Below, piece after piece: positions 46,701 through 58,468 of a stretch of 64,000 nt of DNA; the stretch's first letter is position 1, and each line of letters opens with the position of its first letter. A model generated the notes under the pieces. The model did no database searches and was not told the DNA's origin. It saw only the letters and a list, made by a program, of their open reading frames with translations. Origin of the DNA: Pristionchus mayeri (lineage: Eukaryota; Nematoda; Chromadorea; Rhabditida; Neodiplogasteridae); contig BTRK01000003.1 of assembly GCA_036245805.1 (NCBI GenBank), positions 17,586,464-17,650,463 on the forward strand. Reading direction: 5' to 3'. Position numbers and translations under genes: made by a program.

Positions 46701-48059
46701 TACGAGTAGCAACAGTGGAATAACCAAATTTACAGAGATCAAAGATCAAAGACCGACTTGAGAATAAGCTGAAGGAGTACTTCGGAGAATGCGAAGCAGT
46801 GCAGCAAGTAGTCCGAGGTCTTCATGCTCTTGATCAACTGAAAAACATTCTTATGAATGGTTTTCAATCAATTATAGAAAAAGAGAAGCAAAGGAGCGAA
46901 CATCTCGAAAATTTTAATGTTGTTATGTACCCAAGATACCGAACAAATGTCTGCTCACTTTCACAATGTAAATCAAGATCGAATGAAATATAATAAATAA
47001 TTACAAAAATGAGAGATAAGAAGAACATAGAGGAAGAGTGCATATTATGCAAATTTCTCAATAACATCTATAGTGTCAATTTCCGGTTACCCTACAGCTG
47101 ACCTCCTTCGGCTGACTCCATGCCCTCTCTACGAACAAGAATGCATTGTGGTCTGCACTCCAGACGGAATCGTTGAGGGTGCAGTATCCGAGATGAGGAA
47201 GGTACTGAGAGACCGGAGAGCGAGTGTGCAACCTGAGAGAGGATTAGGCCATATATTTCTGCGATCAAGCATTGCGATAGATCTCTCACTAATTGTGTGA
47301 TGACTCAAGGGCTGTGACAGTTTTGTAGTATTTTTTCACAGTACGCTTCGCAATGCCAGTTAATCACCGTTTTCTTAAGCAGCGCACCTGAAATTTCGGT
47401 AATGATGCCAAACTTTTCCAATAAGAGAACGCTAGTGAGGACTCAATGGCCGTGACAGTTCTCTAGCAATTTTTTCACAGCAGTTTTCGCAATACCAGCG
47501 AGAGAGCACGCAGAATGAAGAGAGCTGTTTCTTACAATCGCTAATTCAATGGATGTGCAAATTCTGCTTCAATTTCTAATTTCGCAGCTATCAAGAACGG
47601 AACTGATCACATCCTTACTAGTGATGATAAATCGGCGCGTGCACTCCTCGTTTCACTTATTTTGCCGCTTTGTCTGACCGGTGAGAGAGCTCACGATGCC
47701 GAGTTGGCAACAATATTTCTCACCGTTCAAACAGATCGTTGCCGACGAATCCGGCAGCTTCACGAGAAGCAGCATAGTTGCGGAAGTGCTGCAATCGTGG
47801 GTCAGTCTCTCATGATAAGTTTGCTCAATTTTCGATCTGATTTTGCTTGATTCTTATGGCAGTTCCGAGATTAAAGAAGGAGTAACACGAAAAATATAGA
47901 GTACATGTGGAATAGTGGTTGTCGTAGAGGAAAGAAATCCGATGAGAAACCACTTTATCCGAAGTGACACAGATGACTCTATCACGAGATATGAGAATGA
48001 GAAGATCGGGCCTCAGCGCAGGCTAAAGAGCGCGTATATGAAATGAATGAGAAAAGCAG

Positions 48060-48145
48060 CAACAACGAATCGCACCTAGCTGGATTCGAACCCACGTAGC
48101 TTGCGCTTGGCGCGCAGGAGTTACCAACTGCGCTATGATCACGAT
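48060..48145 (-). other. tRNA-like sequence in intron 3 of copy C
   Basis: On the minus strand, TAGCGCAGTTGGTAAC resembles an A box and GGTTCGAATCC is a perfect B box, 40-odd bases apart. The 5' and 3' arms do not pair and the putative anticodon loop lacks U33, so it is a tRNA relic or SINE head, not a working tRNA. It lies in about 200 bp that copy B lacks. Confidence 0.5.
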
Positions 48146-48825
48146 TGGTTCGGGCTGAGGGGAACATTATATCTACCTGACACGCTCATCAGAATGCATT
48201 ACCTTCTCATCTCTTATTCGTGTTACACCTTTAAATATCAAAAACCATACCGCTTGTCCTATGATAATTTGTATGCTGTTTGGTGATGTGCACGAATAGC
48301 CGTAATTTAGTCAAAACTGCTCTTATTTCAATTAATTTTATGGGAAGATTAGCCGTGGAAATATTACGGAGAAGAGGTTCCTCGTATATTTGAGCAAGAG
48401 GTGAAACTCACCGTCATCGCTGCTTTGACGTCGCCCTTGTGACCGCAAATCCACCTGGAATTTCAGCCCAATATAAAAAATACAGACACAAATCTGTCTT
48501 AAGGATGGTTCTTACGCCTTTATGGGCAGCGCAACTACTGTACAATCTACTGAGGAAACTACTACTTAGACATGGCGAGGGAGTGCGGCAAATGAAGAGA
48601 TTCAGACCCACCTCAGCAGATTGAAATCAGTGTCGAGATCGGGTGGAATTCCATCGACGATCACTCGACGGAGACGAGCGCGCAGCTTACCGATCACGTC
48701 CATCTGAAGAAATTCAGCGTCGGATGTCGGGACAAATTGGAAATCGTTTTCGCAACCCAATTGCCCCCATCGTTGCCATTTGTTCTTCCATTTCCAAGAC
48801 ATTTGTGAAATTGAATTTCCAACTC

Positions 48826-49021
48826 TAAAGTAAGTAAGTAAGTAAGTAAGTAAGTTGAGGCATCCAAGCAAGGCTGGTTTGCCACCCCCGCGCCAATTCT
48901 GCGTTCAGTCTGTCCTGAGGTTATCAGCGACCTATGTGTGAGGCTACCGCCCGTGTTGTGTGCACGTGTTGGGGGATTTCTGACCTATTTCGTAACCCCC
49001 GTGGTCTGGGTGGATCTGCAG
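48826..49021 (-). mobile_element. RTE-type 3' tail (second copy)
   Basis: Same sequence as 42382-42573, in the same place (intron 1) of copy C. The TAAG run is one unit longer. Copy D lacks it, so it entered before B and C separated but not in the D lineage. Confidence 0.6.
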
Positions 49022-49804
49022 TCCTATCCAATGCTTCACAAATACTATTTTTTTCGTTTCGTTACGTCGCGGGCAACAACAGTAAATGATTGCTTTTCAA
49101 TATTTTGAGTGTACAGTATCTAATACTATCCCAACCTCAAGAGGCGACGGGAGCGGCGCGGCTGCGCTGCACGATGGCGTCACTGTCATCGAATCTGAAG
49201 AGGGTAAAATTTATTATTTGAATTTCGCGCCGATACATCACGAAAATTATGAAGATATTGAAAATGAAAAGAGTAATAAGTGAGGCGCAACGAAATGAGC
49301 GAGAAATGGGCACTAGGTCGAATAAAATCCTTGGCAATAACCAAAGATTTTACCCTTCTGCAGTAACCTCAGAGAAGTCTTATTGTCCGTGTGGGAGCAT
49401 GCTCTACAATCATACAGAAAGGCACTTTTTGGTTGCAATCTGACTATGACCGTTCGACGACCAAGCGCAGAGCAGTGGGCATATGACAAGCGGGGGAAAC
49501 GCCCCTGAGGGCGGAAAGAGCGCGGCGCTTCAAGCTGTCAAATCTATATTTAGGCCTAGACTAGTAATGTTGCAGTGAGAAGCCCAGATCAGTGATCATG
49601 AAGGAGTTCTAACAATTGGTGGATTTAGTGCTGGATTCGCTTAGAGTATTAGAAAGTTGTTGTCTGACTCTCCTAGAATTGCACGCTCTCTCGCTACGAG
49701 AAAGAGAGATGTACAACGCGGAAACTATTTCAAATATGTTTCGTCATTGATTGAAGTAAAGGTGAATGAGTTCCGTATGATGAAGAGAGCGCTTTGATGT
49801 AAAA

Positions 49805-50151
49805 ATATAAATAAATAAAAATGTACAACGATAGAGTAATGTTATCATTTGAGCGCTATTTTCGTACAGTTGTTTTCAGACGAAGATGCAGAGATGATTC
49901 ACCGGCGGACGAATCGTAATTGAAAAGAATTGACGGTCTCAGAAAATGGCACGGGAAAGTCGAGGGGAATCGACGCAAAATTGGCTGAGATTTTTGGCCG
50001 GTGTAGGCTAAAGTAAAGAATTCCCGGCAACAGATATCTATATTTTTATTGTTTATTGTTTTCAAAGTGTGTCGCAAGGTTCAGCTCAGGCATGTGGTTC
50101 AACGAGCTGTGCGATGGATACTCACTGCCCTACGTTTCCAACAAGAACTGA
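49805..50151 (+). pseudogene. Intergenic unit plus lectin last-exon relic (copy 4)
   Basis: 49805-50077 is the conserved unit. 50078-50151 repeats the lectin last exon with the same VSNKN ending as copy 3, showing that copies 3 and 4 share a recent origin. Confidence 0.8.
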
Positions 50152-50639
50152 GGGTTACGGAAACACGCTTGATTACTGTAGCTGCAATGGATAAAGGTAA
50201 AAGGTAAAGGTGTTAGGCTTTTCCACAGTGGATGATTGATAAAAGATCAGATAATCCTTATTCGCAGATTTGAACACGTATTTTCAAAGACTAAAAAACT
50301 ACAGTCTCTAATATCTCAATTTTCATGGGCGATTAGAATATCACAATTCATAAATAATACTTTATCGATTGCATCATTCACTCGAGTAATCGATTCTCTC
50401 ACATGGTAAAGCATCGGGAGATAAGGCTGATAATCGGGTGTCTCACTCTCTACACTTTTTCATATATCGCTGACGAGAGAGTACGTGAATTGAAGAGAGT
50501 GAGAGTGTAACTTCGAATTGATAGTGTGACTACACTGAGCCGTCTAGGTGTGGAATGGAGGGCAAGGCCGGGCTGAATGTACACGAAATTAATGAATGGG
50601 TGAACCAATACTAGTTAAGAGTAGGTAAAATATAAAAGA

Positions 50640-53600
50640 TCAGTCGAAAGAGTATCGTCCCTCTCCTACGAGTGTGATCGAGTAGTCCAACTGGACGGTG
50701 AACAGCTGGGAAGGATTGGAGAAGCGGAGGACGTATTCACCTGAATGAGAGGAGAAGTAAAATCAGGATTCATGAGTAAAACAGATCAAGTGATGGGAAG
50801 TTACAATCATTATCTTTCCTTTCTGTGATATGATTTTTTTCGAGTTATGAACGAGGCGATAAGCAACCATTGTACTTTAACCGTTTTGATAAACTTTTAG
50901 GAACTGCTGAAACGTATTTGAATGTGTTGAACTCAAAGGTAAATAGGAAAATGCATACCCGTAACGAGGTTCTCCAGTGTGCCTTCTTCTGGCAATTTGG
51001 ACGTAGCCAATCGAAGCAGAGGAAACACCATGTCGAACTCGTCCTAAATGTTTATGTTAATTTTTAAAACGTTTTTGAAGAACCTACGGCAAACACATCA
51101 AAACCGACCAAAATAATACAATTTCATGTAAATATGAAGCCTATCTAAATTCTGTGAAGCTTCAAGGAAAATACAATCTGCCAGTGTTCTAAACTGCTCA
51201 TCGATCATAAACTGATCTCACATCATTAGTGTAAACGTGGAAGTCGAGTTCTCCACTGGAGAGGAAGTCCCAGCACAGAGATTGGCCCTCGAGAAGGAAG
51301 ATCGGAATGTGGAAGGACTCTGCGGGTAGCAGTTCCTGCAATAACAAATTATATATTCATTTGTCGATGTCTTATTGTTAATGCTCGCATCACCTAACAT
51401 CCCAATTATTAATGACTAATTATTAATTGTAAGAGTTGCTTTTTTATACTGTGAACTATCTCGCCATTTTAGACAGGTGAGATAAATTCTTGCGAAGTGA
51501 ATTCTACATTTTTTTTTCTACTCGTTCCTCTTGATCCTGACGATCCTAGGCCCACAGGACGATCCTAGGCCCACAGGAATGAACGAGGTTCGCAGACATG
51601 AATCAAGATGCTGGTCTACTCCCTAACCTTATGCGTTGGCCTCGCCCTCCTGACTCCCTTCCTCTTGTAGTGTTGCAGTGATTTGTAGTGATCTGCAGTA
51701 GTAATCTTCTTCCTCAGAGAACATCCGGAGGAGTCCCCGTCAGAGCCAGTGTACACGAAGTCACCTAAAATATTAGGAGATTTTGAGATATGTGCGATCC
51801 CTAGTGATCCAAGTTTTAATAGACATGGCTTCGCAGGAGATGCTTCTTCCTTCTGCGCTATCTCTAGTAGATCGGAAAGGTGAGAGCGCAGAACGAAGAC
51901 AGTCAAGTCTTCAAAGTCATCTCTACCTTTGATATGATGTGGCAAATAACCAGGTCTAAGCAGAGAATTTTACCGAGAAAAAACACACCTCCAAAGTCCT
52001 GGGGCACGAAGGATCGGGGCAGTTGCTTCAGCAGTTCCCTCACGCCTTCCTTGCCTGCTGGCATCACCTCGAACAGTCTGGAGAATGTTAATTTATTATT
52101 TTTTTTAACAAAAATCTCTTCAGCAATCAATTCGATATTTACACTACTCAGATTTAGTCCTCTTGAAACATCAAATGTGTCCTCCGGTTCTCGCAATTAA
52201 AAAAAAAATTTTGGTCATTTCTGAAGACAACTCTTACTCAATTTAGATTTAAAATCAAATTTTTTTTACCTGCAACTTCGCTCATTGAGGAACAGTCTGG
52301 CCAGCTTCCAGAGGATTCCCGACATCCGCGGAGGATTCACGACGTATATCCGCTGAATGATATCGGGGTACCTGCGAGATTGAACATGATCTTTGAACTT
52401 TGTTCCCTGTCCTCGCCTCACATTGTCTACTAAACGTGAACACATTCTATCTCCCAGCATATCCACGCTGTTATCGCTCTGTTATCCTCTTCTCATTCAT
52501 TCTCTAGATTTTACTTTCTTGTTAGAATTGATACTTTTCGAAAATACAATCGAAAAATATTAATCGTACCAATACTGCCACATTTCTGCACGCAACTGCC
52601 ACAATTTGAGGTATCCACTCACTGGATTGAGGTAATCTGAAATATATGTTTCACTGATGCCATATTCGTTCCTTGGGAATCATTAATCAGTACCATCGAT
52701 ATCCTCGGGGAGTATAAAAATAATACTGGTCAAGCAATGTTAATCTCTGTTCGCCACCCCTAAACTATGAAAATCAAAAAAAACTGACCAGTGATGTTGA
52801 TGAGTGAGAGATCAAAGATCACTATCACTTGCACTGGTCCCTTCCCTGCCAACTGGCATTTCTCACGCCTGAAACCATCGACTTTTTCACTGCTTCACTA
52901 TACGATTGAATAGGTGAGTGCAGTTTTCACTCACAACAGTGTGTGTGAAAATACTGGAATATACATATTTGACTTTCGAGTGAGTTTCCCCTTATACCGA
53001 AAGCGCGAAAGCAATGTGGAAATAACTCTACGAGTAGCAACAGTGGAATAACCAAATTTACAGAGGTGAAATATCAAAGACTGACTTGAGAATGAGCTGG
53101 AGGAGGACTTCGGAGAATGCGAAGCAGTGCAGCAAGTAGTCAGATGTCTTCATGCTCTTGATTAACTGAAAGACATTTTGATTGAATATTTTTAGAAAAA
53201 GAGGACCGTTACAACGCTGAGAAGTTTGATCAATTTTATTATTATTGTTTTCTAGACACGCGAACCACGGGCTCAATGACCGCTCACTTTCACACGACGA
53301 ATGAGGTGCGCATGAAACATAAATCATTCAAGATGGTGAAAATGAGAGATATGAGAGGCTGAGAGAAAGAAGGCTTGCGATTGTATCGAAACGGTGGTCA
53401 TGCATGTACTATCCCCTTCAGCTGACCTCCTTCGGCTGACTCCATGCCCTCTCTACGAACAGGAATGCGTTGTGGTCTGCACTCCAGACGGAGTCATTGA
53501 GGGTGCAGTATCCGAGATGAGGAAGGTACTGAGAGACCGGAGAACGAGTGTGCAACCTGAGGGAGGAACAGTTCTTCTGTATGCCGTATCAATGTCTTTG

Positions 53601-54672
53601 TTGCTGGACCTTCACTCATTATGAGACGAGCTCAATGTTTATCCTAGTTCTGCATTAGATTACAATTTCGAAGGTAATAAGAAAACGATTTTCAAACATT
53701 TCTCACCTTTCAAACAGGTCGTTGCCGACGAATCCGGCAGCTTCACGTGATGCTGCGTAGTTGCGGAAGTGCTGCAATGATGAAATCAGAGTCGAACAGT
53801 TTTATTTACCTGAGTCCGTAGACGCTAAAATCAAATATCAAAACCATATTGCATGAGCCTAGGACAGTTTGCATGTTGTTTGGTGAATTGTTCGAATAGC
53901 CACCACATCGTCAACGCATCACTTATTTTGATTGATTTTTTTGTAAACACAGCCGTGGTAATATTGCGGGGAAGCGATTTCGCGTGTATTTGAGCAAGAG
54001 GTGAAACTCACCGTCATCGACGCTTTGACGTCGCCGTTGTGACCGCGTATCCACCTGGAATATCACGCACGTTTCTTAAATACAGTTAGCACCCTGATAA
54101 AAGGACATATTATACCCGTCCCTACCATTTCCTCAGTCACATTTCATAAAGTCACAAATCTGTCTCATTGTTAGGGATGGCTCATGCCCCTACGTGGACA
54201 GCGCATCCACTGTACAATTTGCCTTAGTCCTGAACACTTAGATATTGCGAGAGAGTGTGACAAATAAAGTGAGTCAGACAGGCTAACCTCAGTAGATTGA
54301 AGTCGGTGTCGAGATCGGGTGGAATTCCATCTACCATCACTCGACGAAGACGAGCGCGCAGCTTACCGATCACGTCCATCTGAAGAAATTCACCGTCGGA
54401 TGTCGGGACAAATTGAAAATCGTTTTTGCAACCCAATTGTTCCCCATGGTTGCCATTTGTTCTTCAATTTCCAAGACATTTGTGAAATTGAATTTCCGAC
54501 TCGGCCTATCCAATGCACCACAAATCATTCAATTTTTTTCATTTCGTTACGTGGCGGGCGACAACAGTAAATGGTTGGCTTGTCAATATTTAGAGTGTAC
54601 AGTATCTAATACAATCACAACCTCCAGAGGCGACGGGAGCGGCGCGGCGTTGCACGATGGAGTCACTGTCAT
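50640..54672 (-). CDS. SEC14-like CRAL-TRIO/GOLD protein (copy D, intact)
   Basis: Exons E1 54672-54622, E2 54379-54288, E3 54054-54012, E4 53771-53707, E5 53556-53427, E6 53165-53082, E7 52852-52789, E8 52636-52570, E9 52371-52270, E10 52077-51989, E11 51764-51628, E12 51335-51222, E13 51043-50959, E14 50740-50640; 407 residues, all junctions in phase. Residues 18-60 (LLRWIRGHNGDVKASMT) are the CRAL-TRIO N region. Residues 85-270 are the lipid pocket (VQVIVIFDLSLINITG; YPDIIQRIYVVNPPRMSGIL; LPRSFVPQDFGG). Residues 305-407 are GOLD (FLLEGQSLCWDFLSSGELDF; FPLLRLATSKLP; LRFSNPSQLFTVQLDY). The family (SEC14L/ctg-type) moves hydrophobic lipids between membranes; the ligand here is unknown. E1 (MTVTPSCNAAPLPSPLE) is supported by a conserved start, donor and an in-frame 3-nt difference between copies. 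The E7 acceptor (TGCCAG) was chosen because it keeps phase. Confidence 0.85.
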
Positions 54673-57404
54673 CGCGTCTGAAGAGGGAGATTTTTTTGCA
54701 CTCGAATATTTGAATTCCACGCCGATAATTCACGAAAATTATGGATATATGTATAGAGACAGAAGTAATGCGTGAGGCATTGCAAAATTGTGAAAAATGG
54801 GCGCTAGTTCGGATGGTCACCGTCGGATATTTACCTTCCGGATAATAACCAAAATTGCACCATTCTGCAGTATTTTCGACAACGTTTATTTAGCAACTTG
54901 GGAACATACTCAGAAAATCCTACAGAAAGGCACTTTTATGGTAATCACCCGACTACGACCTAGCACCTAGAAATATGCATATGACAAGCGGGGGAAACGC
55001 CCTGAGGGCAGAAGGAATGCGTCGCATCAAGCTGTCAAAGGTATAGGGCCGGATAATCGGTCGTTCTTCTGAAAGGGCCCAGATTACACGCCTGATTGCA
55101 TCATAATAGGAGACAAGAAAGAGGAAGGGTGCTACCAGTTGGGATCAGAGAGGGCGTGGGAAAGGGTTTGCATTTAGGCCCAGGCTGTAGTATTGTTGCA
55201 GCGAGAAGCCTAGATTAAGGGAAGTTAAATAAATAAGTTTGTTGTCCATTCTGCCTCTCTCAGATTAACCCCTCTCTATCGCAATGTCCGAGTGGTGAAA
55301 ATGGGAGAGGCAAAACGAGGAAATCAAACAATTTCAAATATGTTTCGGCATTGATTGAAGTAGCGTCGACTGAGATCCGCTATGATTTTACGAGCTCATT
55401 GGTCAATAAACATGAACAACGATTGAATGACATTATGATTGAGCACTGTTTTCACACAATTGTTCTCATACCAAAATGAACAGATGATTCACTGACAAAA
55501 GAATCGTAATTGAAAACGACCTCGGGAAATGGAACGGAAATGTCGGGGAGAATCGACGCAGAAATGGCTGAGATTTCTGACAGCGCATGGGCGAAAGAAA
55601 AGATTGTGCGACAACAGATATTTTAAAGAAAATTTTGAAAATTTATGTAAAATTCGAGGTTCGCAAAAAAAGCTTGAATTAATTATTGAATTCTTTAGAT
55701 AAGATTACCTCTAAGATCATGAGAGCAATCTTCGAGAAGAGCAGAATAAAACCACGAGCAGGCGCAGATACGAAAAGTCATTGTTAGAAAGTTCGTTATA
55801 TCGCAAAAATTCTTCGCTTCACAATCAAAAGTCGTTCTAATGTTGGCTTCCTGTGCGGATGAAAACATTGTTTACTAAGGTATGACGGAGAGTAAAACCA
55901 GCGACCAGGTGGACAGGTGAAACCATAATAAAGTGCTCGCGCCCATGTCAGAAAGGCTGGTCAATGATGGGCTCTCTTCATGTCACACACTCTCTCGCTT
56001 TCTGTGACCAGGGAGGCTCAAGGTCAAGCAGTTATTAGATTGACTGCGGGCTGTTTTTGCGCCGAGCATAGATGCAGGCTGGAGACACATTCTTGCACCT
56101 GAATATCGAGGGGAATTAGATGAGCTTGAATCAGAGAAGGATTTGTAATGATTCCACCCATTCTACTGCGATCTAACCGGCGAGAAAGCGCTCAAAATTA
56201 ATGATCAATTCCCTGCGATCCTTGAAGGAATCAGAAACTGCTTTTACTTGGCACGCAAACAGGGAAGGTATTGACCGTGGGCGAAAAGTGGCTTATTCTG
56301 GACCAGAAACTGTCCAATTGTCCGTTCTCTCCGAAAAGCAACCGTAAAAGCTTACCGGAACGGGGGGAAGCAATTATGTGTCATAGAAAGCGGGGTGAAA
56401 TGGACCACAGGTGCGCCTCACCTTCTGACTCTCTCCATCTCATGTACTCTCTCGCTCTGCCTGCTGTCTGACTCTCTTCATTTCGCGCTCTCTCTCACTC
56501 TGCATAGCCAGAAGGAGAACAGTCAGCATGGACTACAGAGAAATAATTGGCAACTATTAGATGAGCACACTTGAAGAGATGCACAACTGGAAGCGAAGGG
56601 AGTGTATAGGTCAGAGGGAGGAGAAGAAAAGGGACTAGAGACGCAAATTAGGTTCACTACATCGCTAGCGCCAGCTATGGTCGAGCAGGATAGACCCTTG
56701 TTTGAACTCAACAGTGAGGGAGAAACACCGGATTAGCATCTCGTAATTGAAAGCACAGCTTTTCTACTACACAGAAGGTCCGTGCAACAATTAAGGAAAA
56801 GAGCGAATCAATTAGTATTTTAACCTTTTCTAAGTCGAGTTTCAAGCAGCTATGGATTGGCAATAAAAGACTTTTCATTCTGCGTGCAGTCTCATCTCTC
56901 TGGAAGGCGAGAGAGCACGCAGAATGAAGAGAGTCACTCCTTCCCAATCCATTCCTACCTTCAGGTAATCAAACACAGCTGACCCCGAGGAGTTATGAGC
57001 GGTTTAGTAATACTAATGAGCGGTTGCACGATCAGGGACAAAGAACGCCTCGATTGTAGGAGATATCAATCGCGGGAGCACAGAAGTTGCTCTCCCCCCC
57101 CTCTCTTTCTCAGTACTCATCTGACACTCTTCATTTTACGTGCTCTCTCACTCACTCTAACCGACGAGATAGTGTGTAAAATGAGGAGAGTCAGACCACT
57201 GCTCCCCTCCCTCTTCTATTTGCACTTCTCTGCACTACCGGTAGCATTGGCCGGACTGGCAGGTTCAACGGGGGATCAGAAAGGAGAGAAAAACGAGGGT
57301 GATCTGGGAAAAAGTTAGCCTCAGAGATAAGGACGGTAGAATACGAGGAACAAGGAGAACTTCAGCAGATGTTTGGTTCGTTCAAAACTCCGTCCTATCC
57401 TCTC
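54673..57404. other. No gene recognised; upstream region of copy D
   Basis: Contains a GGGC-CTAG-TCGGATGG word near 54800, a diverged copy of the 260-bp intergenic unit at about 55385-55635, and several GAGAGAG-type hairpins (56435-56500, 56885-56935, 57120-57210). No lectin exon follows the diverged unit, so the array appears to end here. Confidence 0.45.
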
Positions 57405-58212
57405 ACAAGGGAGATGCGCAGATTCGAAATGGACTCTCGGAACGAGATATACATGGTTCGAAAGCTCATAAAATTCTAAGAACTTTAGCATCTTTGAAAA
57501 GTGCTGACGAGCCTCGGGGCAAGAAAAAAAATCGATAATTTCGCCCGCGAATTTTTCCCTCAACACATGAGCGCTTTCGCGCAACCTTCACAGCAAGCAG
57601 CTGTGGTGTAGTGGTTAATGGATTAGAACGACGAGCGTGGGGTTGAGGGTTCGAATCCGGATATGCTCATTTTGCTCATTTTTCGAAAACTTTTTGAATT
57701 CCTGACTCTCTTTTGAACTACATCCTACACATGATTTTGATCTTCGGATGCATACAGTGAATAACACTATCGGGATCAGAAATAGATCAGCGTATGCATG
57801 CATATGCATATGCGTATGCATATGCGTATGCATCGCTCTTGTATTGCAGTTATTCATTGTGTACATCCGAAGATGAAAATCATGTGTAGGATGTAGTTCA
57901 AAAGACAGTCAGGACTTCAAAAAGTTTCCGAAAAATGAGCAAAGCAAAATGAGCATAGCCGGATTCGAACCCTCAACCCACGCTCGTCGTTCTAATCCAT
58001 TTACCACTACACCACAGCTGCTTGCTGTGAAGGTTGCGCGAAAGCGCTCATGTGTTGAGGGAAAAATTCGCGGGCGAAATTATCGATTTTTTTCTTGCCC
58101 CGAGGCTCGTCAGCACTTTTCAAAGATGCTAAAGTTCTTAGAATTTTATGAGCTTTCGAACCATCTATAGCTTGTTCCGAGAGTCCATTTCGAATCCGCG
58201 CATCTCCCTTGT
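57405..58212. mobile_element. Foldback element with tRNA-like sequence in each arm
   Basis: The left arm 57405-57770 mirrors 57850-58212. Each arm holds a unit with an A-box-like GTGTAGTGGTTAATGG and a B box GGTTCGAATCC (plus strand 57601-57660; minus strand 58020-57958). The centre is an alternating GCATATGCATATGCGTATGC run. The stems of a tRNA do not all pair, so I regard the units as tRNA-derived promoters, as in SINEs. Confidence 0.8.
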
Positions 58213-58468
58213 CAGTCTTCCCTTGGTACTCGAATGAGAGCAAACCGCAGCAGAAACTCATTCTACTAACACAAATAAAAACATTGCTCTTGACCGGACA
58301 GGGAGATTACTCAACTCTGTGCAATAAAATCGCCGCGAGCAATAAAAGTTTACTAGTAACTGGCGAATGACTCTCTTCATTTCCAATGATCTCTAGCCAG
58401 TCAGAGGAAGGAGAGACTGTGCCAAGTGAGGAATGCGATCTTTGTACCGCCCTATCCCGGTGTAACTA

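Larger units (their letters stand above)
44197..49189 (-). pseudogene. SEC14-like copy C, full length but one splice acceptor lost
   Basis: All 14 exons are present and in frame: E1 49189-49136, E2 48703-48612, E3 48454-48412, E4 47788-47724, E5 47232-47103, E6 46837-46754, E7 46518-46455, E8 46300-46234, E9 46007-45906, E10 45699-45611, E11 45385-45249, E12 44956-44843, E13 44594-44510, E14 44297-44197. The acceptor before E10 is CCAT instead of the CCAG of copies A, B and D, so E10 is probably skipped or mis-spliced. E3 carries two replacements (WIRGHNGD becomes WICGHKGD). The reading frame is otherwise whole, so it may still be transcribed. Product and domain layout as for copy D. Confidence 0.7.

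Noticed and set aside
48060..48145. Possible tRNA gene on the minus strand (B box GGTTCGAATCC)
   Set aside because: Acceptor arms do not pair and the anticodon loop lacks the usual U33; kept only as a tRNA-like relic.
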